Source: Chitinophagaceae bacterium
Lineage (GTDB): Bacteria; Bacteroidota; Bacteroidia; Chitinophagales; Chitinophagaceae
Length of the DNA: 64,000 nt
Direction of reading: 5' to 3'
Assembly: GCA_016787085.1 (NCBI GenBank)
Contig: JAEUVJ010000065.1
Location: forward strand, 62,001-126,000
The notes below the pieces were generated by a model. That model was not told where the DNA came from, did no database searches, and saw only the letters and a program-made list of their open reading frames with translations. The translations under genes and the position numbers were made by a program. Position 1 is the stretch's first letter, and every line of letters starts with the position of its first letter. Shown piece by piece: positions 7,769 through 17,820 of this stretch.

Positions 7769-9205
7769 TTATTGATAGCCGGGGTTCTGTTCCATCAAGG
7801 AATTTGCCTGCAGTTCCCAGTTAGGTATCGGTAAAAGGAAACGATAATCATTAGCTGGTAAAGTTGTTGCAGTAGTGGTGGGTGCATCTGAAGCTAAGCG
7901 CTGTACTGGCAGTCCCTTTCTTTTCAGATCCCAGAAACGATGGCCTTCATAAGCCAGTTCCTTAAACCTTTCGAGAAGGATGTCAGTAATAGCTGCATCT
8001 TTTGATGCATACGTAGCAATAGGCGCATATCCGGTTATCCTTGCGGTACGCAGGGCATTTATATCTGCCGTAGCGGATGCGAGGTTATTCTGTTCGGCGT
8101 ATGCTTCTGCACGTATCAGGTACATTTCACCCGTCCTGAATACCTTGGCATTCGCAACATTTTCATTGGTGGTTCCGTAAGTAGTACCCTCATATTTTTT
8201 AATGAGACGGGGATTGCGGCCGCTGGGGATCAATAACGGCTCCATTCTTATATAACTGGTGAAACGAACGTCATTGACCTGATCGTAGCTGTTGTGCAAT
8301 TTGTCAGAAGGTCTCCAGGTAATTGTGCCGATCACAACCGGAGGGCCCGCAGCGCTGGTGGCACGAAACAATGAACCTATCCGGCCACCGACGGCAGCAG
8401 TTCTTACCAGCCTGAATGCTACTTCGCTGGTGTTGGCATCAGTCCATATACCATTAAAGTTTGCCATGGTAGCAAGGGGAAGTCCATTGATGTACTCGGT
8501 AGCATAGGTCACGGCATTTGCCCAGTCTTTCATATACAGGGCGATTCTTGCCTGTAGGCCGCTTGCAGCCAGCCGGGTAGCCCGGTTAATATCAGCCAGG
8601 TTGTTTGGTAGCAAGGTCTTTGCTTCTGAAATGTCTGCAATCAGCTTCTGAAAATAGGGACCCATTTTTATTCTGGCTACAGCAGAAATGGTAGGTGCCT
8701 CAAGATAAGGCATGGCCAATCCATCAGGGTCATAATTAGCACAGTAATATCTGTACAATTCAAAATGGGAAAATGCCCGCATGAACAACGCCTCGCCTCT
8801 CAGTCTTGAACGGAGAACATTGTCTCCCACTCTTGTTGAGTCAGCGACAGGGGCTGCGATCAACACCCTGTTAACACGGTCAATGATCCTGTAATAAGGA
8901 GTGATAGCTGTATAATTATCCCTGAGGCCTACATCGGTAGAGCCATATTGCCATTCATGGGTAGTGCCGGCATTATAGAAATCCGCTGTTTGAACCTCAT
9001 CTGCAAAAGTGGCATTGAGCAGTATTCCCATTTCGGTCTGCATGGCTGAATAAGCGCCAACAATAGCTGATTCATTATTGGCAACTGTTTGCAATGCCAC
9101 ATCCCCGGCAACCATGTCTGTTTCTTCGATCTCGATCACCTTCTTGCAGGAAAACAAGGTCAGAAGCAAGAATGATGAGAGCATTATTTTATTGTAGTAC
9201 TTCAT
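7769..9205 (-). CDS. SusD/RagB-family nutrient-binding lipoprotein (pair 1)
   Basis: SusD-like proteins sit on the outer surface and form a lid over a SusC transporter, capturing ligand. The 478-residue product has a lipoprotein signal with Cys20 (TLFSCKK), the helical TPR-like scaffold typical of the family (for example RGEALFMRAFSHFELYRYY near residue 135) and the C-terminal SusD/RagB block with ERFKELAYEGHRFWDLKRKG near residues 413-432. The protein ends in the usual NPGYQ-like tail. Its start lies 18 bases after the SusC stop, so the two are co-transcribed. No glycan-degrading enzyme lies nearby, so the substrate (sugar, peptide or other) is unknown. Confidence 0.95.
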   Translation of the reverse strand: MKYYNKIMLSSFLLLTLFSCKKVIEIEETDMVAGDVALQTVANNESAIVGAYSAMQTEMGILLNATFADEVQTADFYNAGTTHEWQYGSTDVGLRDNYTAITPYYRIIDRVNRVLIAAPVADSTRVGDNVLRSRLRGEALFMRAFSHFELYRYYCANYDPDGLAMPYLEAPTISAVARIKMGPYFQKLIADISEAKTLLPNNLADINRATRLAASGLQARIALYMKDWANAVTYATEYINGLPLATMANFNGIWTDANTSEVAFRLVRTAAVGGRIGSLFRATSAAGPPVVIGTITWRPSDKLHNSYDQVNDVRFTSYIRMEPLLIPSGRNPRLIKKYEGTTYGTTNENVANAKVFRTGEMYLIRAEAYAEQNNLASATADINALRTARITGYAPIATYASKDAAITDILLERFKELAYEGHRFWDLKRKGLPVQRLASDAPTTTATTLPANDYRFLLPIPNWELQANSLMEQNPGYQ

Positions 9206-9223
9206 TTCAAAAATTATTTTTCA

Positions 9224-12200
9224 TTAAAAATTAATATCAATACCGGTCACGAACATTCTTGGGTTCGGGAACTCGTTAAGACTGATATTGTTATTATCCT
9301 CAGGATCGGGGCCTTTCCATGGGCTCCAGATAGCTATATTCTGCATTTGTACATAGAATCTTGCAGATTTGATAATCTTGGTCTTCATGATATTCAACTG
9401 CGGAATGTTGTAAGCCAGATTCAGATTTCTGAAACGAAGGAATTTGGCATCGGATATATCTGAAGAAGTAAAGCCACGATCATAAGCAGGTGATTGATAA
9501 TAAGCATTATCACCCGGTTTTTGCCATTGCATGGTCAGCATCCTTCTCGAAGCATTCACGGCAGCATGGTAGCCGATAATTCCCCGGGTAATCCAGTTTT
9601 CAATGTTGTTATACCTGGAGACATCAAGCTGATAAGAGAATAAGGCGCTAAGCGTAATGGCTTTAAAACGAATATCTGCAGTAAAGCCGCCGACATGTTT
9701 CGGCATAAATGTTCCGAATGTTGCAAACAGACCTGCTTCAGAAGGGTTGAAGGTTTCAGTGCCGTCTTGTTTATAAAATCTAGGTCTGCCTGTTGTCGGA
9801 TCAGCTCCAAGATAGTGCTGTGCATAGTGAGCGCCGTAAGGAAGTCCTTCGCGGAGAATAAATGTGCCAGAAGGGATCTCTGTAACACTTCCCAGATCAT
9901 CAATATTGTTTTTATTGATAGCATGGTTAATACCAAGCGTTACTTCAAAGTTTGTTGTCTTTACGATATCTCCCGATGCAGAAATCTCAATGCCTTTATT
10001 AGACATAGTACCCGCATTAATCTGAATCGTAGCTTGTCCAAAACCGGCTGTAGCTGATATAGGATTGGCAACAAACAGATCTACAGTTTTTTCATGATAT
10101 ACATCTACTATGAACCGTAACCTGTTTTTAAAGAAAGCAAAATCAGCCCCGATATTAAATTTTTGTACAGTTTCAATTTTCAGGTTAGGGTTGCCCGGTG
10201 TAGTAGGTGCCTGACCAGAAACGGATGAGCCGGCATAGATAGCAGAACCAAAAGCCGGTACCTGGGGTCCGAGGTAATTTGTAACAGTCACAAGGCCACC
10301 GCCGCCTGCGTACGCACCAGTGCCGATACTTCCGATATTAGGCACAGCGCCATAAGAAGCCCTAACCCTAAGATCGGAGAGAATATTCTGGTTTTTCATG
10401 AAACCTTCTTCCATGGCATTCCAGATAGCTCCGGCAGACCAAGTGGTGATTTCTTTATTCTGGTCATTGGCGATCCTGGAGGTTCCGTCACGCCTGATGT
10501 TTGCATTCAGTGTGTACCTGTTGTTATAAGTATATCTGGCAGTCCCAAAATAAGAACGGATACCAAATTCTGATTTTGCGCTGGTGGCAAATTGCTGTGT
10601 CTGGGCTACAGGCAATGGTCCGGCATTCTGGCCTGTCTGGTTCAGACGGGGATCAAGGTTGTACATGGTAAATCCAAGAGCTTTTTGATACCCTCTGACC
10701 ACCTCAAAATACACTCCTGCATCTACTTCATGCACATTCGCAAACCTTTTATTGAATACGGCTGCTGAAGTATTGATCAGGTTGGCATTTAATTTATAAG
10801 CTTCTGAATTAATACCGGAAGCACCCAATGTCTGCAGGCTTCCAATATACGAAGCAGGGTTGATGAAACGCTGCCACCTGTCATCAGCCACATCCAGACC
10901 GAGTGTATTTTTCAATGTAATATAAGGGAGCAGTTTATACGCCACAGTCAGACCGGAGTTTATTTTGACCTGGTTTTGACGCAGTAAAGAATTGTCAATT
11001 CCTTCCAGCACATTACCGATTTGTTTTAAGGCGAGGGTTGTGTTAGCTCCGAATATTAGTGAGCCATCAGCCCTATAAGGATTTTCGTAGGGTTTTGCCC
11101 TCCAAGCCATCTGGAAAGAGTTCCGGGCGCTGTTACCCAGCCATTCGCCTTCAGAGTAGTTGGAAATAGAATACCCAAAGGTATTATTGAACTGAACGCT
11201 GAATTTATCAGCCGTAAAATCTAAATTAAACCTGGCGGTATATCTCTTTAGCTGGGAACTCAGGTCAGTTCCTTTCTGATCAAAATATCCGGCAGATAAG
11301 AAGAATCTTGTTCTTTCCGCCCCGCCACTTACATTCAACTCATGGGTTTGCGATAACCCTTTTCGGAACAATATATCGGGATAGAACATATTGATCTTAC
11401 CGATACTATCAAGCATAAAATCATATCTGGCCTGTGATGCGGAATAGGGAGTGGCGACAGGGGATGTGGCCGGCAAGCCTGCGTAAGCAGGATTGTTTTT
11501 TGAATATACCCATCCCGGAGTATTTGTTGGGAAACCTGCCATACCAAGTCTTTCTTCATATTGAAGAATCTCAGTGGTGTTCATCATATCAAACTTGTTC
11601 CAGTTTGGAGGATTGGTAATACCTATCTGTGTGCGATAGCTGATGTTTGCCGTCCCGGCCTTACCTCTTTTAGTAGTAATGACAATAACACCAAGACCGC
11701 CGCGGGCGCCATACAAAGCTGCGGCTGAGGCATCTTTTAATACAGTGATAGACTCAAAATCATTGGGGTTGATTGTGGACATATCATATGCAGGGAAAGG
11801 AACTCCGTCAATTACATAGAGAGGTTGTAATTGTTGAGCCGTTACTGCACCTGTCAATGTCTTTACACCCCGGATGGTAATGGTCGCACTGGTACCGGGT
11901 TGGCCGGAGCCGGAGCTTACCTGTAAACCGGGGGCCCGGCCTTGTAATGCCTGATCAAAAGCGCCCACAGGAACTGTTTCTACCACTTTCGAGCTCAGCG
12001 TTGTCGCCGATCCGACGAACTGTGATTTTTTCTCCCTGGTATAACCGGTAACAACTACTTCGGTCAATGATTTGTCAGTAGCTTTCAGCGTAACACTGAT
12101 GTTGCTTTGTGAGCCGATGGTTATCTCTTCCGGTGACATATCTACCGAAGAAAACACCAGTACCCTGGCATTGGAAGGAACAGTGAGTGAATAGGTTCCG

Positions 12201-12370
12201 TCGGCTTTGGTAACAGTACCGGTGGAGGTACCTTTGACAACTACAGATACATTGGCTAATGGACTGCCTTTGTCATCTGTCACCTTTCCGGTGATGGTTT
12301 TCTGCGCCAGCAGCGAACCTGTCATAAACAGGAATGCCGTGAGCATGAGTAGCAATTTTCTCATTTGCAT
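9224..12370 (-). CDS. SusC/RagA-family TonB-linked outer-membrane transporter (pair 1)
   Basis: The 1048-residue product has a signal peptide (about 1-22, ending SLLAQ), a carboxypeptidase-regulatory-like domain (about 23-100, KTITGKVTDDKGSPLANVSV), a plug domain containing ITIRGVKTLTG and SITVLKDASAAALYG, and a long TonB-dependent beta-barrel ending in the terminal ...VTGIDINF strand with C-terminal Phe. It forms the outer-membrane channel partnered by the SusD-like lipoprotein downstream. Its first 90 residues are very similar to those of the next SusC, indicating tandem duplication. A matching promoter is found at 12463-12493, giving a leader of about 85 nucleotides. Confidence 0.97.
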   Translation of the reverse strand: MQMRKLLLMLTAFLFMTGSLLAQKTITGKVTDDKGSPLANVSVVVKGTSTGTVTKADGTYSLTVPSNARVLVFSSVDMSPEEITIGSQSNISVTLKATDKSLTEVVVTGYTREKKSQFVGSATTLSSKVVETVPVGAFDQALQGRAPGLQVSSGSGQPGTSATITIRGVKTLTGAVTAQQLQPLYVIDGVPFPAYDMSTINPNDFESITVLKDASAAALYGARGGLGVIVITTKRGKAGTANISYRTQIGITNPPNWNKFDMMNTTEILQYEERLGMAGFPTNTPGWVYSKNNPAYAGLPATSPVATPYSASQARYDFMLDSIGKINMFYPDILFRKGLSQTHELNVSGGAERTRFFLSAGYFDQKGTDLSSQLKRYTARFNLDFTADKFSVQFNNTFGYSISNYSEGEWLGNSARNSFQMAWRAKPYENPYRADGSLIFGANTTLALKQIGNVLEGIDNSLLRQNQVKINSGLTVAYKLLPYITLKNTLGLDVADDRWQRFINPASYIGSLQTLGASGINSEAYKLNANLINTSAAVFNKRFANVHEVDAGVYFEVVRGYQKALGFTMYNLDPRLNQTGQNAGPLPVAQTQQFATSAKSEFGIRSYFGTARYTYNNRYTLNANIRRDGTSRIANDQNKEITTWSAGAIWNAMEEGFMKNQNILSDLRVRASYGAVPNIGSIGTGAYAGGGGLVTVTNYLGPQVPAFGSAIYAGSSVSGQAPTTPGNPNLKIETVQKFNIGADFAFFKNRLRFIVDVYHEKTVDLFVANPISATAGFGQATIQINAGTMSNKGIEISASGDIVKTTNFEVTLGINHAINKNNIDDLGSVTEIPSGTFILREGLPYGAHYAQHYLGADPTTGRPRFYKQDGTETFNPSEAGLFATFGTFMPKHVGGFTADIRFKAITLSALFSYQLDVSRYNNIENWITRGIIGYHAAVNASRRMLTMQWQKPGDNAYYQSPAYDRGFTSSDISDAKFLRFRNLNLAYNIPQLNIMKTKIIKSARFYVQMQNIAIWSPWKGPDPEDNNNISLNEFPNPRMFVTGIDINF

Positions 12371-12395
12371 TTTTAGTTTTAGTAATAAAAAAAGA

Positions 12396-12537
12396 GTTGA
12401 CAGTTATCTCATGTGAACCGGTGAAGCGTCGTAATAGTCTTCGATAAAAGGGTCGGAAACCGTAAAGTTATCGGAAACATAAACTTAACCCAAGCATTAA
12501 TTTAAAAACCTTAACCTTAACTGGAGACAACTGAACC
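12396..12537. repeat. duplicated SusC upstream region, copy A
   Basis: This segment aligns along its whole length with 17470-17610. Shared blocks include GTTGACAG.TATCTCATGTGA, CGTAAAGTTATC, ACCCAAGCATTAATT, AAACCTTAACC and GACAACTGAA, in the same order and spacing. It includes the promoter and leader of pair 1. Confidence 0.8.
12463..12493 (-). promoter_or_regulatory. promoter of SusC/SusD pair 1 (TTG - 20 bp - TAACTTTA)
   Basis: On the minus strand a TTG (12493-12491) and a TAACTTTA (12470-12463) are separated by exactly 20 bases, as in the Bacteroidota -33/-7 promoter. The same arrangement occurs upstream of pair 2. The rest of the 345-base gap (12371-12715) holds the duplicated leader and the terminator of pair 2. 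Confidence 0.6.
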
Positions 12538-12668
12538 GTTTTTTTTGCTGCGCAGGGTTTTTGAATAACCGGGAGGGAGGATACAGGCGGGAAAGACAAC
12601 GTATGAGAATTTGAACAATGTTCAAAACGCTGTTTATCATTTTTTTATGTCTGGACATAAACTGAAAT

Positions 12669-12698
12669 AAAAAAGGCGGGGATAGTCCCGCCTTTTTT
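12669..12698 (-). terminator. terminator of SusC/SusD pair 2
   Basis: Perfect stem AAAAAAGGCGGG/CCCGCCTTTTTT around a six-base loop, with T-runs on both strands, located 18 bases past the SusD stop. Confidence 0.9.
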
Positions 12699-12715
12699 AT
12701 AGATGATCTTATTGC

Positions 12716-14212
12716 TTAGAGAGGGTTCTGTACCACCACTCCGTTGGTATTATTTAATTCCTGCTGAGGTATCAGGAACTGCCATTGTTTATCGCCGGCC
12801 GGAACGGAAAACACACCAGCCAGTGAGGCATTGTGGTTAGCGCCGGTACGGTCGAGCGGGCTGTTTGTACGCTTCAGGTCATAGAAACGGAAGCCCTCAC
12901 CCCACAGCTCTACCCTGCGCTGGATCATGATCTCGTTGATCAATGCCTGGCCGCTATTAGTGGATAATACATAGTTCGGGTCCCTGTTGCTGGCCATTGT
13001 AAATAATGCCTGGCGGGCAGCGACATCCTGACCTCCTGCGCGGGCCAATGCTTCGGCTTCGATCAGGTACATTTCTGCACCACGCATTAAAGGAACATCA
13101 CCTGCACTCACGGCTACATTGTTTACATAGAACTTACGGTTCATATAAGGGAACCTGGAACCGTTGGGGTTCAGCGGTATCGGGAATGCTGTATTGGTTC
13201 CGGTAGGATCCCAGAGGCCTTTCCTTACATCTGTAGCAGAGATCTGGTTATAGAGTAAAGAATTAATGGCCTTAGGGTTGGTCCTGATGTTGGTAGAATT
13301 GAAGTTGCAGGACAAATAGGCAAAGAAAGAATAGAAGAAAGTTCCCTGGTCTTCTTGCTGCTTGAAACCCCAGATCCATTCAGGATTGGTATAGTTATTA
13401 AATCCCTGCATGTACTGTGCATTGGTCATCAGAGTAAAGCCTTGCCTGGCCTGTGCAGCCATTTGAGCGGCTACTGCCCAGTTTTGTTGTGCCAATGCCA
13501 CCCTTGCTTTAAAACCGCGGGCTACATTTACATTGATATGTGATTTGTCACGGCGGGGAGCAATCGTACTGCTGGCCAGCAAAGTGATCGCATCATCCAG
13601 GTCTTTGTTGAGCTGGGTATAGATCTCTGCAACAGACACCCGTGGGGTAGCGCCTACTGTAGGCTCCGTACGCATGGGCAGACCGAGACCGCTATTGGTG
13701 CCGTCTTTGTCAAAACGTTCGCCGAATAACTGTATCATCATAAAGTACGCCCATCCCCTGTATGCCAGTGCCTGTCCTTTGATCGCATCTTTATCTGCCT
13801 GCGGGCCGGTAGCTGCATCTATCTGCGCCAGTATCTGGTTGGCATTGGAAATAAAAGAAAAAAAGTACAGGTAGTTATAATAACAGATGGTACTGGTAAC
13901 GAGCCGGTGATTGATCCAGCGGTATTCATTGATGAACCATCCATTGGATTGTCCTGTCATCACCAGGTCTTCACCCAGTGCATCCATGTAGATCATGTTT
14001 CCGCTGATGCCTCCCAGTGCCTGTGTGGCATACATCTGGCGATACAGGAAACGGTGCATGCCTTCGATCGCTTTCCAGGCATCGGTGGTATTGGTAAAAA
14101 CAACACCATCGGAAACGGCATTGGTAGGCTTTGTCTCCAGGTAGTCCTTCTTACAGGAACTTATAGCGAGAGAGCTTATAGCGAGTATTACAAATATTCT
14201 TTTCATATTCAT
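12716..14212 (-). CDS. SusD/RagB-family nutrient-binding lipoprotein (pair 2)
   Basis: The 498-residue lipoprotein has Cys20 in AISSCKKDYLETKP, a motif very common at the start of SusD-like proteins. The helical repeat region contains KGQALAYRGWAYFMMIQLFG, and the C-terminal SusD block contains RRVELWGEGFRFYDLKR near residues 440-456. It should cap the SusC transporter encoded immediately upstream; only 3 bases separate the SusC stop from this start, so translation is probably coupled. An internal ATG two codons on (MKRIFVIL) is an equally good start. The ligand is unknown. Confidence 0.95.
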   Translation of the reverse strand: MNMKRIFVILAISSLAISSCKKDYLETKPTNAVSDGVVFTNTTDAWKAIEGMHRFLYRQMYATQALGGISGNMIYMDALGEDLVMTGQSNGWFINEYRWINHRLVTSTICYYNYLYFFSFISNANQILAQIDAATGPQADKDAIKGQALAYRGWAYFMMIQLFGERFDKDGTNSGLGLPMRTEPTVGATPRVSVAEIYTQLNKDLDDAITLLASSTIAPRRDKSHINVNVARGFKARVALAQQNWAVAAQMAAQARQGFTLMTNAQYMQGFNNYTNPEWIWGFKQQEDQGTFFYSFFAYLSCNFNSTNIRTNPKAINSLLYNQISATDVRKGLWDPTGTNTAFPIPLNPNGSRFPYMNRKFYVNNVAVSAGDVPLMRGAEMYLIEAEALARAGGQDVAARQALFTMASNRDPNYVLSTNSGQALINEIMIQRRVELWGEGFRFYDLKRTNSPLDRTGANHNASLAGVFSVPAGDKQWQFLIPQQELNNTNGVVVQNPL

Positions 14213-14215
14213 TGT

Positions 14216-17200
14216 TTAGAAGTTAATGTTGACACCTGCTGTCACTAACCGGGCAGGCGGATACGTATTGGAATTCTGTCCGTCAAAATTCTGGTTCACC
14301 AGCATTCCTTTTCTTTTGGCGAAGAGATAAACGTTTTCTGCACTGACGAATACCCTTGCATTATCTGCTCCGATCCTGCTCAGGAAACTCTTCGGCAGGT
14401 TATAAGCAAGATTGATACTGTTCAGTTGCAGGTGCGTAGCGCTGATCAGGAAACGGGTAGAAGAACCGGCGAAATTAGTGCCCTGGTCATTTTGCATACG
14501 GGGTACATTAGTAATATCACCCGCTTTTTGCCATCTCTTCAGGATATCAACATGCTGCCCACCACCGTACTGGCTGCCCGGTCCCATTAACCCGGCATAG
14601 CCGTTATCATATGCATAGCCGCCCAACTGGTAAGTGAACAGAACCGTCAATGAAATATCCTTGTAACGGAAAGTATTGGCAAAGCTACCATATACATCAG
14701 GGATAGAGGATTTGCCTGCATATACCTGGCGTGCATTGGAGTAAAGCGTAGTGACCGTATCCTTTCCGAAAATGCGGGAGTTAGCAGGGCTATAGGCGAT
14801 CACGTTGCGGTAAAGGGCAGCGCCATCCGCAGGATCAACACCATAAAAATCCCTGAGGAAAAAATCATAGCGTGAATGACCTTCCGCTAACTGGTGCGGG
14901 AAAGAAATGATCTCTTTCGGTGTTTCCGGCATTTTGGTGACTTCATTCTTGAACGTAGTAGCATTTAATGTAGCTGTCCATCCGAAATCTTTTCCACGGA
15001 ATACTTCTCCTATCAACTGCAGTTCAAAACCCCTGTTATACATGCTGCCGATATTGGTAGCCACAGAGAAGTTACCACCTGTAGCACCACCATTGGACAA
15101 TGGCTGGGGAACATCAAATATCAGGTCTTTGGATTGCCTGTTGAAGAATTCCGCACTACCTGACAATCTTCCTTTCAGTAAGGAGAAATCAATACCAACA
15201 TCAAGGCTGTTGGAAGCTTCCCATGTAAGATCATAATTGGGTAATGCGGTTTGCAATACGCCACCTGCAGAGTTGTTGTTGAAGCCAAGACCATATAAGC
15301 CCTGGTATGGATAATACCCGATACCTGCTTCAATGCCTGTACTTCCGTAAGAGCCTCTTAGTTTCAATTGGTCAACCCAGGTCACGTTGAAAAACTTTTC
15401 TTTGTCTAATCTCCAGCCCACACCTAATGACCAGAAGTTGGACCATCTTACGTCTTTATAGAACCGGGAATTGCCATCGCGGCGAAGGGCGCCGGAAAAA
15501 AAGTATTTACCATCAAAATCATAGTTCAGTTTGGACAAATAGCTTTCGATCCTGTGATTGTCTGTTTGTGATTGCAGGTTGCTGATCGTAGCAAAGTTGG
15601 GAAACTCTGTATTGCCATCGTCAAACAACTGATCTACTTTGAAACCATAGAAATAGTTATACTGAAATTTGTAGCTCTCGTGGCCGACCAGTGCGCTGAC
15701 ATTATGTACACCAAATTTTTTGCTATAGTTCAGCAACTGGTTAAATGTATAAGCGGTATTTTTTTCAATGGTCCTGCTGGCACGACCTGCCGGAGCGCCG
15801 TCACCGATGAATTTATTCTCAAAACTTTCTTCCTGGTAATCCTGCACATCATATTGTATGCTGGTGGTGAATTTGAGGTCTTTGGTAAAGATCACATCAC
15901 CATATGCCCTTCCGCTCAGGATATTTCTTTTCCAGCGGGCAATGTTCAGGATGTTCTCATAAATAGCATGTCGGCCCTGGTTGACAGGACGGGCGCCGAC
16001 TTCCGGAATGTTGCCATAGTCATATCTTGGATTGCCAAGATTGTCTAACAATACCTGGCTGGTGTTGGGATCAATGGCCATTACCGGGTAGATAGGCCCC
16101 ATGCCCCGGGCAAAAGAGAAGGGGTTTACAATACCACCTTCAGCCGGGAAATCGCTGTTGATAACAGAACCGGCAATATTGAATCCTGTTCTGAACCATT
16201 TGACAGGCTGAGTATTGATGCTGATCCTGCCGTTGAAACGTTCCAGTTCTGAACGGGTCACAAATCCTTTTTCTTTGGTATATCCGAATGAGCCATAGTA
16301 GTCGGATTTTTCATTTCCGCCGCTATAATTCAACCCGTAATCAGATCGGCTGCCGTTCCGATAAAAGGCTTTGAACCAGTCGAGGTCGTCAGTGCTGTAT
16401 TTTAATTGCGCAGCCTGCGGGTTCAGTGTGCCATCGGGCAATACTATTTGTGTGCCGGTCACACCCACAAAAGGATTGTACCTCCCAAGCAAGGTATATA
16501 TATCGTCATAAGCAGTGCCGTTATAATTCTGACGACCTGCATTAGCGCCAGTGGTAAAACGTGGAAATAAGCCTGAAGCTAATTGATTAGCGTCTGCTAT
16601 AGGGATAGGGTTTGTAGCCCGGTAAACCAGTACATTCCTGTACGATTCCCACATCAGCGGGTAATATTGAAAAGCGTCTACCTGGTCGTATTCGGGAATG
16701 GCCCTTGAAGTGAAACCGTGTGATACTTTAAATCCAAGCGTATTCCTGTTCTTTCTTCCTTTTTTGGTAGTGATCTGGATCACGCCATTACCGCCTCTTG
16801 AGCCATACAAGGCAGCAGCGGATGCGTCTTTTAAGGTAGAGATAGATTCTACATCATCAGGATTGATATTGGCAAGACCTCCTACATAAGGAGCGCCATC
16901 CACTACGATCAGCGGAGCGCTGGATGCATTGATGGATCCAAAACCCCTTAAACGGATAGCAGGGCTGCTGCCGGGTTGTCCGCTGGCGGTGGTTGTCTGA
17001 ATACCCGGTGCTGATCCCACCAATGCATTGGTGACATTGGTCAGCGGCCTGTTCTCAATGTCTTTGGCATTGATCTGTGCCGAAGAACCAGTGTACTCTC
17101 CTTTCTTGACAGTGCCATAAGCTACAACGATCACTTCGTCCATGCTTTTGGTTACTGTTGACATCGTCACAGAAATAACGGAAGAGGAGCCGATCGCTAC

Positions 17201-17446
17201 TTCCTGTGTGGCCATGTCAATAGATGAAAAAACAAGTGTTCTGGCAGTGGAAGGAACGGAAAGAGTATACGTCCCGTCTGTCTTTGTAGTAGTACCTGTG
17301 TTGGTACCTTTTACGACAACCGATACATTGGCCACCGGGGCGCCTTTGTCATCGGTCACTTTTCCTGAAATGGTTTTTTGAGCCAGCAACTCTCCTGTGA
17401 ATAACAGAAAAGCTGTCAGCATGAGCAGCACTTTTCTCATTTGCAT
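14216..17446 (-). CDS. SusC/RagA-family TonB-linked outer-membrane transporter (pair 2)
   Basis: The 1076-residue product has the same layout as the pair 1 SusC: signal peptide ending LLAQ, carboxypeptidase-regulatory-like domain (KTISGKVTDDKGAPVANVSV), plug (VIVVAYGTVKKGEYTGSS; SISTLKDASAAALYGSRGG) and a TonB-dependent beta-barrel ending in VTAGVNINF. The N-terminal 90 residues are close to those of pair 1, while the barrel and plug loops differ strongly, as expected if the copies diverged towards different ligands. The promoter at 17538-17568 predicts a leader of about 85 nucleotides, as in pair 1. Confidence 0.97.
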   Translation of the reverse strand: MQMRKVLLMLTAFLLFTGELLAQKTISGKVTDDKGAPVANVSVVVKGTNTGTTTKTDGTYTLSVPSTARTLVFSSIDMATQEVAIGSSSVISVTMSTVTKSMDEVIVVAYGTVKKGEYTGSSAQINAKDIENRPLTNVTNALVGSAPGIQTTTASGQPGSSPAIRLRGFGSINASSAPLIVVDGAPYVGGLANINPDDVESISTLKDASAAALYGSRGGNGVIQITTKKGRKNRNTLGFKVSHGFTSRAIPEYDQVDAFQYYPLMWESYRNVLVYRATNPIPIADANQLASGLFPRFTTGANAGRQNYNGTAYDDIYTLLGRYNPFVGVTGTQIVLPDGTLNPQAAQLKYSTDDLDWFKAFYRNGSRSDYGLNYSGGNEKSDYYGSFGYTKEKGFVTRSELERFNGRISINTQPVKWFRTGFNIAGSVINSDFPAEGGIVNPFSFARGMGPIYPVMAIDPNTSQVLLDNLGNPRYDYGNIPEVGARPVNQGRHAIYENILNIARWKRNILSGRAYGDVIFTKDLKFTTSIQYDVQDYQEESFENKFIGDGAPAGRASRTIEKNTAYTFNQLLNYSKKFGVHNVSALVGHESYKFQYNYFYGFKVDQLFDDGNTEFPNFATISNLQSQTDNHRIESYLSKLNYDFDGKYFFSGALRRDGNSRFYKDVRWSNFWSLGVGWRLDKEKFFNVTWVDQLKLRGSYGSTGIEAGIGYYPYQGLYGLGFNNNSAGGVLQTALPNYDLTWEASNSLDVGIDFSLLKGRLSGSAEFFNRQSKDLIFDVPQPLSNGGATGGNFSVATNIGSMYNRGFELQLIGEVFRGKDFGWTATLNATTFKNEVTKMPETPKEIISFPHQLAEGHSRYDFFLRDFYGVDPADGAALYRNVIAYSPANSRIFGKDTVTTLYSNARQVYAGKSSIPDVYGSFANTFRYKDISLTVLFTYQLGGYAYDNGYAGLMGPGSQYGGGQHVDILKRWQKAGDITNVPRMQNDQGTNFAGSSTRFLISATHLQLNSINLAYNLPKSFLSRIGADNARVFVSAENVYLFAKRKGMLVNQNFDGQNSNTYPPARLVTAGVNINF

Positions 17447-17469
17447 GTTGGTTTTTAGTAAAAAATAAT

Positions 17470-17610
17470 GTTGACAGCTATCTCATGTGAGCCGGTGGAA
17501 GCGGCTGAAATATTTTCATGATAAGGACGGAAGGGCGTAAAGTTATCTGAAACCCGTATTTGACCCAAGCATTAATTCAAAAACCTTAACCGCAATTTTA
17601 GACAACTGAA
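17470..17610. repeat. duplicated SusC upstream region, copy B
   Basis: Aligns with 12396-12537 block by block (see copy A). Sequence between the shared blocks has drifted, so the duplication is not recent, but the promoter spacing and leader length are preserved. Confidence 0.8.
17538..17568 (-). promoter_or_regulatory. promoter of SusC/SusD pair 2 (TTG - 20 bp - TAACTTTA)
   Basis: TTG (17568-17566) and TAACTTTA (17545-17538) on the minus strand, again exactly 20 bases apart and in the same sequence context as the pair 1 promoter. The 374-base gap 17447-17820 otherwise holds the duplicated leader and the pair 3 terminator. Confidence 0.6.
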
Positions 17611-17752
17611 TTACTTGAATTGCTGCGTATAGAAATAATCCCCGGATAAAGTAGCAGGGATTCAAAAAGGTCATAAAAAGAAGGCTACTCTTTTTATGAT
17701 TTACGGAAAATATGTTTGATAAACGGAATAAAAACAAGGTGACCGGAAAAAC

Positions 17753-17780
17753 GAAAGCTGTCCTTCTTAGGACAGCTTTC
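17753..17780 (-). terminator. terminator of SusC/SusD pair 3
   Basis: Perfect 11-bp stem GAAAGCTGTCC/GGACAGCTTTC with a six-base loop; on the minus strand it is followed by GTTTTT. It lies 40 bases past the SusD stop. Confidence 0.85.
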
Positions 17781-17820
17781 ATATAAGTCTGTTTTTTGAT
17801 AACTATGGATACAATGGTAT

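Noticed and set aside
15572..16048. Open frame of 158 codons on the plus strand
   Set aside because: Entirely within the SusC gene on the opposite strand, with no signal peptide pattern, promoter or family motif.
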